A DNA stretch of 64,000 nucleotides from Bacteroides_E sp964528875 (GTDB taxonomy: Bacteria > Bacteroidota > Bacteroidia > Bacteroidales > Bacteroidaceae): NCBI GenBank assembly GCA_964528875.1, contig CAZGUI010000005.1, positions 1-64,000 on the forward strand. The letters are read 5' to 3'. Each line of letters opens with the position of its first letter. Position 1 is the stretch's first letter. Below the pieces are notes generated by a model. That model was not told where the DNA came from and did no database searches. It saw nothing but the letters and a program-made list of their open reading frames with translations. This document shows, one piece after another, positions 54,401-62,692 of the stretch. The translations under genes were made by a program, and so were the position numbers.

Positions 54401-54859
54401 TACAAAAAAATGAGTTTGAGTGCTTTCTTTCATGGTCGTTTTGGACAGAAGGTTATCAATAAAATGCGTATGAGTAATGAAGCTATGTATACAGTAGATA
54501 ATCAGAGTAAGGCTGTGTTAAGACGTTGGAGAAATGAAGGAGATGATACTGATATCCCTCGTGCTTTGTATAATGAAGGTTATAACTATTTAGGCTCTGA
54601 TCGTTTTGTGGAAGATGCGTCTTACGTACGCTTAAAGACATTATCCTTGAATTATGCATTCTCCAAAAAAGTATGTAAACGATTAGGGATAAATACGCTG
54701 AATTTCTTTGTTACAGGTTATGACTTGTTTACATGGACAAAATATACTGGACAGGATCCTGAAGTATCGCTTCCGAATTCAGCAACAAAACTGGTTATGG
54801 ATAATGCAAATACTCCTTGCTCTCGTCGTATAGCTTGTGGTATTAATTTGAACTTCTAA
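51435..54859 (+). CDS. SusC/RagA TonB-dependent transporter (split by assembly gap)
   Basis: The scaffold breaks this gene with 100 N at 51671-51770. The 55 bases before and after the run are identical (51616-51670 and 51771-51825). Removing the N run and one copy rejoins the reading frame, giving a 1089-residue protein. The signal (MKILKYILIAILLLG, ending AFAQ) starts at the ATG of 51435. A TTG at 51423 is rejected. The CNA-B-like domain contains GGAVTDLDGNYRLRIPAGES. The TonB-box region is VLDEVVIGAKRIDRNDMG. The plug has SLEEALQGQLGGVDI and DAAATAIWGTKGANGVLVIT. The barrel ends in RRIACGINLNF. susD follows after 12 bases. Confidence 0.93.
51671..51770. other. Assembly gap 2 (100 N, overlapping contig ends)
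   Basis: Identical 55-base flanks at 51616-51670 and 51771-51825. Collapsing 155 bases restores the susC frame. Confidence 0.92.
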
Positions 54860-54871
54860 TTATATAGAACT

Positions 54872-56428
54872 ATGAGAAAAATATTTAATATATACTTACT
54901 TGTACTTGTCAGTTGTGTGTTGTTTTGTAGTTGCAATGATTGGCTCAACTTATTGCCAAAAAACGAACAAGTAACCGATGATTATTGGAAATCAAAAGAA
55001 GATGTAGAAGCTGTTGTTGCTTCCGGATACTATTATATGCGAGAAGCTGCTTCTGATTTAATTTTATGGGGTGAGTTAAGAGGTGCTTCTATTTATGCAT
55101 ACTCCAAAACAGAATCTATAAATCTACAAAATTTTCAGTTGACAGGTAGTGAGAAAATCTCTAGTTGGTCAACTGTTTATTCGGTGATTAATATGGCGAA
55201 TTCTGTAATTGCTTATGCACCAGAAGTACAAGAGATGGATGAAACATACACAGTGGGTGCTATGAATGCTCACCTTTCTGAAGCCTACTTTATGCGTGGA
55301 TTGATGTATTTTTACTTAGTGCGTAACTACAAGGAAGTACCACTGATAACTATTCCTTATATAGACGACTCTTCTTCTTTTTGGGTAGAGAAATCAGATG
55401 AGGATGTTATTATTGCACAAATAAAAGCAGATATAAAAACAGCATTAGAATCTGATGGAGCTAAAGAATTTTACGATGATGACGAATGGAACGGAGCATC
55501 TAAAGGGCGCGTAACAAAATGGGCTTTATATGCATTGATGGCAGAGGTTTGTTTGTGGTCAGAAGATTATACTAAGTGTATAGAATATGCCAACTTATTG
55601 ATTAATGCAACCGCTACTCGTAGACCTGCATTCATGTCTATTGCTGAACAATGGTTTACACTATTTAATCCGGGAAACAGTAATGAGTCTATTTTTGAGT
55701 TGAACTGGAATAGTAGTTCTTTTCAACAAACAAGTGGAAGTCCAAGTAATTTTTTTACGTTTGCTACAACAGCTGAACTTCAATATACAACAACAATGAA
55801 AGATCGTTTAATAGCTGAAAATATGGAAGCGCTGCTTGCAGGAAAAGAACCGATTAGAGGATCATTAGGATCTTATGTGTTGTTGGGTGATGATATAGAA
55901 ACGGCTATAGCTTGTATCTGGAAGTATACAGGGACAGAAGTCAAAGATGCGAATGTAACTCGTACTACAAAAGATGCCAACTGGATTATTTACCGAATGG
56001 CGGATGTAATGCTGATGAAGGCTGAAGCACTTATATGGAAAGACGTAACAGGTTGGCAAGAAGCCATTGATATAGTAAATACTATTCGACGTAGAGCTAA
56101 TTTGGATGATTTAGATGTCGCTATTGCCGAAATGAATGAAGAAGATATGCTGAATTTACTTTTAAATGAACGGGACATGGAGTTTGCTGCTGAGGGGAAA
56201 CGTTGGTATGATCTAGTACGTTTTGGGAAAAGCAAAGACTATAAATATAAAAATAGTTTTATAACTATGATGGTTGATAATAACTCTACAGCAAATGACA
56301 GTTGGATACGTTCCGTATTACAAAACAATTACGCTTGGTATTTACCTATTTTCCAAGACGAATTGGAGACAAATCGTTTGTTGGAACAAAATCCATATTA
56401 TGGTGTAACAAGTGGAAAGAAAAATTAA
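54872..56428 (+). CDS. SusD/RagB family outer-membrane lipoprotein
   Basis: 518 residues. A cysteine-rich signal ends VLFCSC, with Cys21 the likely lipid site, followed by NDWLNLLPKNEQVTDDYWKS. Helical TPR-type blocks include HLSEAYFMRGLMYFYLVRNY. The C-terminal SusD blocks are IIYRMADVMLMKAEALIWK and NERDMEFAAEGKRWYDLVRF. It acts as the lid of the upstream SusC. The next gene begins 10 bases later. Confidence 0.95.
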   Translation: MRKIFNIYLLVLVSCVLFCSCNDWLNLLPKNEQVTDDYWKSKEDVEAVVASGYYYMREAASDLILWGELRGASIYAYSKTESINLQNFQLTGSEKISSWSTVYSVINMANSVIAYAPEVQEMDETYTVGAMNAHLSEAYFMRGLMYFYLVRNYKEVPLITIPYIDDSSSFWVEKSDEDVIIAQIKADIKTALESDGAKEFYDDDEWNGASKGRVTKWALYALMAEVCLWSEDYTKCIEYANLLINATATRRPAFMSIAEQWFTLFNPGNSNESIFELNWNSSSFQQTSGSPSNFFTFATTAELQYTTTMKDRLIAENMEALLAGKEPIRGSLGSYVLLGDDIETAIACIWKYTGTEVKDANVTRTTKDANWIIYRMADVMLMKAEALIWKDVTGWQEAIDIVNTIRRRANLDDLDVAIAEMNEEDMLNLLLNERDMEFAAEGKRWYDLVRFGKSKDYKYKNSFITMMVDNNSTANDSWIRSVLQNNYAWYLPIFQDELETNRLLEQNPYYGVTSGKKN

Positions 56429-56438
56429 ACTAATACTT

Positions 56439-58178
56439 ATGAGAACAATTAAGATAATATACTTTTTTATATTGATTACGCTTTGTTATTCATGCGACGA
56501 TCCTTATGAAAATACGACCTTTCAGGTTTATGATGTAAATCCGGTTGCCAGTTATTTAGATACTCGGTCAGATGAATTTTCCTCATGGATAGAAGTGTTG
56601 AAAGTAGCGGACTTATTCAATGCCATTAATCAAGCAACAGAAAACTTTACCGTTTTTGTTCCTACAAATGAAGCTGTGGAGGCATTTTGCAAGAAGAAAG
56701 GGGTTTCATCTATTGATGAGTTGGGACAAGAATATATTCTTGATCTAGCTAAGTATCATATTATAGGTGATTCCATAAATCTAAATGAGTTTGTACAAGG
56801 GGGTAAGTTAGAAGATAGAACGCTATCCGATGATTATCTATCTGTAACCTTTGATGAAGAGTCTGCTGAGGCAGGTGGATTCAATTCGCTTTATGTCAAC
56901 AATGAAGCACATGTAAAAGAAGTTGCAATTAAAGTATCTAATGGATATGTATATGTACTGAATAGTGTATTGAGTCCTCTTGTTGAGAATCTATATGAAC
57001 GTGTTAGTGAATCTGAAACCGGAGCAGGGGAGAAAACCTTCTCTATATTTAGAACATTGTTAGAACAAACTAGCTGGAGTGATAGCTTGAGTGTTATTTA
57101 TGAAGAGATAAAACAACCGAATGGCTCACTGTTAAAAAGAAAGCGTGATTATACTCTTTTAGCTGTTTCTGATGCTGTGTTTAAGCAGGAAGGTATATCT
57201 TCTATTACAGATCTAGCAAATAAAATTGGAGTTGAAGGAACGGATTATAAAAACAAAGAAAACGGTTTATTTCTTTATGCTGCATATCATATAATTGAGG
57301 GAAATTATTCATTATTTGATTTTCGTTCATTTGATGGTACTGCTAAGAAAAAGCTTTGGAATACTAAAGCCGAAGCTGTTTTAGAGGTTTCTTTACAAGA
57401 AGACCAAGAAATATACCTCAATTATGAAGGAAAGATTAATGAACAATCAGTGAAATCTAAGTTTTTAGATAAAAAGTCCGATGTACAAGCTAAAAATGGT
57501 ATGCTACACGAACTGGATGCTTTTCTACCTTTGTGGGAGTCGATAACGCCAGTCCAAGTTGAGTGGGATTTTTGTGATTATTCGGAAGTAGCCTCATATA
57601 TAGCAACTTATGGAACCACAGGACAAATTTACCAGACAGAGCATGCATCTTCAGAGTATCGTACAGAGATAACTGATTTGTCTTGTTATACAGTGGATGT
57701 AAAGTCAAGTGCAACACCTTATAAAGATTATAACCCTGTAGACTACTTTACGGTAAAAGCTACCAGTGATTGGACTAAATGTAAGAATAAAGATCAATTA
57801 ACATTAAACATAGGTATGACCGGATCTATTAGTCTGAAATCACCTATAATTATTGCAGGAAAATATAAAGTGGTAATGAAAGTTTGTTATGCAAAATCAA
57901 TGGACTTTATGCGTACACAGACAAGTGGAAGCAATGGTGGTTCTATGCAATTTACTTTTGATGATGATAGTGAGACAACAACATTAGTTCCTCTTTATGC
58001 TAATGTGTCATCCAACACATTAGGCGTTTATGATACGGTCATTTATGACGAGATTGAGTTTGATAAGACAGGGGTTCATACCTTGAAAATGGTTGTGATG
58101 GATCCATCAGCAGCTACAAATTCAAAATTTCGCATTCAATTAGATTATATGTTATTTGAACCCATTATTGAAGAATGA
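56439..58178 (+). CDS. FAS1 domain lipoprotein with C-terminal beta-sandwich
   Basis: 579 residues from the ATG at 56439. The upstream GTG at 56412 lies inside susD. The signal ends LCYSC (Cys19). FAS1 unit 1 spans about 30-190 (NFTVFVPTNEAVEAFCKKKG), and unit 2 about 195-365 (YTLLAVSDAVFKQEGISS, then AAYHIIEG). Residues 375-579 form a beta-rich domain containing YFTVKATSDW and KYKVVMKVCYAKSMDF, which looks like a carbohydrate-binding-type jelly roll. That domain call is inferred from strand pattern only. The stop overlaps the next start by four bases. Confidence 0.8.
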   Translation: MRTIKIIYFFILITLCYSCDDPYENTTFQVYDVNPVASYLDTRSDEFSSWIEVLKVADLFNAINQATENFTVFVPTNEAVEAFCKKKGVSSIDELGQEYILDLAKYHIIGDSINLNEFVQGGKLEDRTLSDDYLSVTFDEESAEAGGFNSLYVNNEAHVKEVAIKVSNGYVYVLNSVLSPLVENLYERVSESETGAGEKTFSIFRTLLEQTSWSDSLSVIYEEIKQPNGSLLKRKRDYTLLAVSDAVFKQEGISSITDLANKIGVEGTDYKNKENGLFLYAAYHIIEGNYSLFDFRSFDGTAKKKLWNTKAEAVLEVSLQEDQEIYLNYEGKINEQSVKSKFLDKKSDVQAKNGMLHELDAFLPLWESITPVQVEWDFCDYSEVASYIATYGTTGQIYQTEHASSEYRTEITDLSCYTVDVKSSATPYKDYNPVDYFTVKATSDWTKCKNKDQLTLNIGMTGSISLKSPIIIAGKYKVVMKVCYAKSMDFMRTQTSGSNGGSMQFTFDDDSETTTLVPLYANVSSNTLGVYDTVIYDEIEFDKTGVHTLKMVVMDPSAATNSKFRIQLDYMLFEPIIEE

Positions 58179-59534
58179 AAACTAATATGAAAACATTAAA
58201 ATATATATTTCTATCAGTATTGGCTGGATGGAGTCTTTTTGCTTGTACAGATGAATGGAATTCTCACTACGAAGATAGAGAAGTTATTGTAGAGAATGAG
58301 AATATTATTGTTGTGAATCAATCAGCCATTGATTATTTGGAGTCACAAACTCATTTAAGTAAAGTGTATGAGTTATTTCTAAAAACAGGGGTTTTGAATC
58401 AACTTAAAGAAAAGAATTCTTTAGTTACAATTTTAGTTACTGATAATAACAGTCCCGATGTAGCTATGGACGACTTGACATATTTGGCAAGCTCTCACTT
58501 TTCTGATGTTTCGTTGTCTCCCTCAAATCTGTATGATGGCCAACGTATACTGATGTGGAATAAAAAATACCTCAATGTTTCAAAGGTTGTTGATTCAACT
58601 ACAGAAACAACTATAGGTTTTAATAATGCGTTGGTAAAGAAAATAATTAAAGTGACAGATGGATATATCTATGAGTTGGATAATTATGTCGATTCTCCAC
58701 GATCCATGTATGAAACACTTACAAACTTAAGTGATGAGTATTCGATTTTTAGAGAGGCTGTAATGTCTAGAAATCAATTGTTCTTTGATAAAGAAGCTAG
58801 TATTCCTATCGGTGTAGACCAGACTGGTAGTACTGTATACGATTCGGTGTTTGTGGTAACTAACCCCTATTTTTCAGCCAAAGGATTTGATTTGATGTCG
58901 GAATCATTAAATGCAACTATGTTGATTCCTTCTAACGAGTTAATAACTAAAGCCATTGACAAAGCTCATGCTGATTTAAGCGTTTGGAATATGGAGCGTC
59001 AAGATTCTATTTTGNNNNNNNNNNNNNNNNNNNNNNNNNNNNNNNNNNNNNNNNNNNNNNNNNNNNNNNNNNNNNNNNNNNNNNNNNNNNNNNNNNNNNN
59101 NNNNNNNNNNNNNNTTAGAATATACTTTGAATTTTAAAGGATTTAGATACGATGAAAAAACGCGTGAAGCTTCTCTTTATAAAATACCACCCGGTGAATA
59201 TGATCTTTGTTTAGGTTTTGAACAAACAATGCGTCATGATATAGAAGTTTCATTTAACAATGAAGTTGTTGGTTCAATTACTACTTCACAATTTACTACG
59301 ACTACTTTCCACTATGATCGTGGAGGACAAGGGTATCCGGAATTCTATGATACAAGTAAAGCAACAAGTAATAGAAAAAACAATTATGACCGAGATGGAG
59401 GAAAGGTAGGAACAGTTGTCATTGATGGAACTGAACCCATAGAGATGCATATTACATTTCGTGGTTTTAAGCTGAATAATCCGAAAATATGCTTTCATCA
59501 TTGGTGTCTTAAACCTACGAAGAATTGTTATTAA
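58175..59534 (+). CDS. FAS1 domain lipoprotein (interrupted by a true sequence gap)
   Basis: The N-terminal 280 residues (58175-59014) and C-terminal 139 residues (59115-59531) are read on either side of 100 N. The signal ends SLFAC (Cys24). Unit 1 is about 45-180, and unit 2 starts near 190 (ATMLIPSNELITKAIDKAH) and is cut by the gap. The C-terminal part (YKIPPGEYDLCLGFEQTMRH and EPIEMHITFRGFKLNNP) matches the end of the beta-sandwich in the preceding gene. So the pair shares one architecture, and this copy should be of similar length, with several hundred bases missing. Both sides sit on codon boundaries, so the true gap should be a multiple of three. No overlapping ends are present. Gene start by ATGA overlap with the previous stop. 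Confidence 0.75.
59015..59114. other. Assembly gap 3 (100 N, no overlapping ends)
   Basis: The flanks are not duplicated, unlike gaps 1 and 2. The placeholder length of 100 breaks the frame, but codon phase on both sides agrees with one gene. Some FAS1 and linker sequence is probably absent. Confidence 0.85.
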
Positions 59535-59546
59535 CCTTGATACAGA

Positions 59547-62500
59547 ATGAATATGAAAACTACAAGAATATTATATGGTGCTTTGCTACTACTTTTTTTT
59601 ACACTTACTGTGCATGCGCAAGAGCACAAGGTCAGTGGTAAAATTCTTTCTTCACTAAATCAGCCGATTGAAGGTGCAATTATTTCCATCAGTGGAATTG
59701 ATGATGTGCTAACCAACGCTGATGGAACATTTCACTTGGATTTGAAGAATCCTGAGGCAAATATGACAGTATGGGCGGCTGGTTATAATTCAGTTAATCG
59801 GTTAGTCAAAGGTCAGTCAGATGTTGTTATCATGATGGTTCCTTCTAATGCATATAAGTACAATGAGTCTGCTGTTTTACCTTTTAGGATAGAGAATACT
59901 CGTGCTGAAAAAACATCTGCAATTAATATTACCAAGAAAGATTTTACATTGGGGAGCATGAAGATTGATCGAGCTCTATCCGGGCAGGTTGCAGGTTTAA
60001 GAACCACTCGTATGGGAGGTATGCCTGGCGAAGGTAGTTATATGAACCTACGCGGTATTCGCTCAATGGTTGGGACTAACGCTCCATTAGTGGTTATTAA
60101 TGGCGTTCCTTACTTACCTGATTCCAAAGAATCTCAACTGGTGAATGGCTATACTAAAGATATCTTCCTAGCATATAATATTGGAGATATTCAGAATATA
60201 ACCGTACTAAAAGGTGCAGAAGCTGCAATGTATGGATCTATGGGGGCAAATGGAGTTATTCTTATTGAAACAGATGGAGCAAACTCAGACAACTTGGAAA
60301 CTAAAGTTAGTTTTTGGGGGCAATATGGAGTAAACTGGAACAATAAACGGATGCCTTTACTTAAAGGAAATGATTATAAATCCTATCTGTCAGATGTAGG
60401 AATGACTTATTTTAATACTATGGAAGGCTTTTTTAATGAGTTTCCTTTTTTGAGTGATCCGAACAGTAAGTATAATTACTTATATAACAATGTTACGGAT
60501 TGGCAAGATCTTATTTATAAAAAAGGCTTTGTTACCGACAATCTCTTTCGTGTTGAAGGAGGAGATGCTATTGCTAAATATGATATATCATTAGGATATG
60601 CTTTGGAAAATGGTCTAATGGATTATACCCAGAGTCAACGTTATCATACACAGTTGAATACTAGTGTGCTGGTAAGTAAACAGGTGGAGTTATTTGCAAC
60701 AATAGGTTTAGCTTATATGAACGGAGAGTATCAAGAACAAGGCATGATTCCGGAAACAAACCCTATTTTAGCAGCATATGCACGAGCTCCACTGCTTAGT
60801 CCCTATGGGAAGGATGTCAATGGGAATACCTTAGCTTCTTATTCTTCTTATTATTATGGAAAATCGAATAATATGGATTTTGCGACTAGTAATCCTTTAG
60901 CTATTATTAATACATTAGATGGACGGAATCGGCAATATGATGTGAGTATAAAAGCTGGTATTGCTTACAAGCCTTTGCTTGGGTTAACTTTTACAGGTAC
61001 ATTTGGACTTTACTATAATTATAATAAAGAACAACTATTTATTCCTGGACTCACAGAGCAAACCATTCTTCCCTTTTTTGATCAATACGGTGAAGCCAAA
61101 AATACAGTTAAGGCTGGTGTAGGTGAAACATTCAATATCTTTACTAACTTGAATGGACATTATCAAAAAACATTTAATCATATTCATCAATTAAATGTTT
61201 TAGCAGGGATGCAGATGGTGATGACAAAAAATGAATATGATGCAGGTATAGGAAGAAATACACCAAATGATTTCTATCAAACTTTGAATAGTACTACTAA
61301 TGGACGTTATTTTTATGGTTTTCTTGACAAATGGAATTGGATGAACTTTTATGGACATGCCGATTATACCTATAATAATAAAATTGCTGCATCTGTGAAT
61401 GTAGCTGTAGATGGTGCTTCTTCATCCGGAGCATACGGAAACCACTTCCATCTATACCCTTCGGTAGGATTAACTTGGTTAGGTAAAGGTTGGTTGGCTT
61501 TGAGTAATTCAACTTTAGTGAATCGATTAAATGTAAGAGCAGAGTATGGATTGACAGGTAATAGTCGTTTTTCTTCCAGTTTAGGAAAATATTATTATAC
61601 GAGTTTACCTTATCAGGATATTTCCGGCATTGTACGTGCTAACGTTTCGAATACAAAACTTAAACCAGAGAAAAACGCACAGCTAAATATTGGATTAGAC
61701 ATGAGCCTATTGCATAATCGATTAGAACTTACTTTTGATTATTATAACAGTCAATCAACAGATGTTATTTTTGCAAAGCCTCAATCTTCAGTTTATGGAA
61801 CAACCCCGTATTACGAAAACTGTGGGAAAATTGAGAATCAAGGTGTAGAATTATCTATACAAGGATCATTGATTCGTACTGCAAATTTTGAGTGGATTTT
61901 AGGAGGAAATATAGCTCGTAATAAAGCTAAAGTGAAATCTCTAGGTAGCGATATTAATCAACTCACAAACAATTACAGTGATGGTTCTAGCTTGTTAACT
62001 CAAGTAGGTGCTGATCCTTATCAGTTTTATGGTTATCAGGCATTAGGTGTGTTTTCCACACAAAATGATGCAAATAAAGCGGGGTTGGTTAATCAAAAAA
62101 ATCAGCAATTTCAAGCAGGAGATGTACATTATGTAGACCAAAATGGAGATGGTCGTATTGACGATAAAGATCGTGTTGCTTTAGGGACGGCTTCACCAAA
62201 TTATTTTGGTGGGTTCTTTACTCGCATCAGCTATAAAGCTTTTGCACTTTCAGCAGAATTTGCTTATTCTAAAGGGAATAAAGCCTACAATGCAGTAAGA
62301 CGGAATTTAGAGTCACTTTCGACTATGGGAAATCAAAGTGTTGCTACTATGAATCGTTGGACTGTTGAGGGGCAAGAAACAAGCATTCCCCGTGCTCAAT
62401 GGGGAGACCCAATAGGTAACAGCGACTTTTCTTCTCGTTGGATTGAAGATGCATCTTATCTTCGCATGAAGAATATTACCTTTAGCTATAGCTTTGATAA

Positions 62501-62687
62501 GAAATTTTTAAATTTCTTCCGTTCGGGTACTATCTACGTTACTGGAGAAAATCTGCTGACAGCTACAAAGTATTTAGGTTTGGATCCCGAATTCTCCTAT
62601 TCGTATAGTGATGCTATGCAAGGATTTGACTATGCTAAGATGATACAGCCTAAATCAATTAAATTTGGTGTAAACTTGAATTTCTAA
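59547..62687 (+). CDS. SusC/RagA-like TonB-dependent transporter, divergent N-terminus
   Basis: 1046 residues. The signal ends TVHAQ. A second ATG at 59553 is an equally good start. A CNA-B-like domain (GKILSSLNQPIEGAIISISG) covers about 28-105. The expected TonB-box-like DEVVVxGYG motif is missing and is replaced by KYNESAVLPFRIENTRAEKT. The plug follows, with ALSGQVAGLRTTRMGGMPGE and GAEAAMYGSMGANGVILIET. The barrel is normal and ends IKFGVNLNF. It may still work with a shifted TonB box, or be a subtype with a different energiser. A susD-like gene follows after 5 bases. Confidence 0.9.
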   Translation: MNMKTTRILYGALLLLFFTLTVHAQEHKVSGKILSSLNQPIEGAIISISGIDDVLTNADGTFHLDLKNPEANMTVWAAGYNSVNRLVKGQSDVVIMMVPSNAYKYNESAVLPFRIENTRAEKTSAINITKKDFTLGSMKIDRALSGQVAGLRTTRMGGMPGEGSYMNLRGIRSMVGTNAPLVVINGVPYLPDSKESQLVNGYTKDIFLAYNIGDIQNITVLKGAEAAMYGSMGANGVILIETDGANSDNLETKVSFWGQYGVNWNNKRMPLLKGNDYKSYLSDVGMTYFNTMEGFFNEFPFLSDPNSKYNYLYNNVTDWQDLIYKKGFVTDNLFRVEGGDAIAKYDISLGYALENGLMDYTQSQRYHTQLNTSVLVSKQVELFATIGLAYMNGEYQEQGMIPETNPILAAYARAPLLSPYGKDVNGNTLASYSSYYYGKSNNMDFATSNPLAIINTLDGRNRQYDVSIKAGIAYKPLLGLTFTGTFGLYYNYNKEQLFIPGLTEQTILPFFDQYGEAKNTVKAGVGETFNIFTNLNGHYQKTFNHIHQLNVLAGMQMVMTKNEYDAGIGRNTPNDFYQTLNSTTNGRYFYGFLDKWNWMNFYGHADYTYNNKIAASVNVAVDGASSSGAYGNHFHLYPSVGLTWLGKGWLALSNSTLVNRLNVRAEYGLTGNSRFSSSLGKYYYTSLPYQDISGIVRANVSNTKLKPEKNAQLNIGLDMSLLHNRLELTFDYYNSQSTDVIFAKPQSSVYGTTPYYENCGKIENQGVELSIQGSLIRTANFEWILGGNIARNKAKVKSLGSDINQLTNNYSDGSSLLTQVGADPYQFYGYQALGVFSTQNDANKAGLVNQKNQQFQAGDVHYVDQNGDGRIDDKDRVALGTASPNYFGGFFTRISYKAFALSAEFAYSKGNKAYNAVRRNLESLSTMGNQSVATMNRWTVEGQETSIPRAQWGDPIGNSDFSSRWIEDASYLRMKNITFSYSFDKKFLNFFRSGTIYVTGENLLTATKYLGLDPEFSYSYSDAMQGFDYAKMIQPKSIKFGVNLNF

Positions 62688-62692
62688 TAGAT

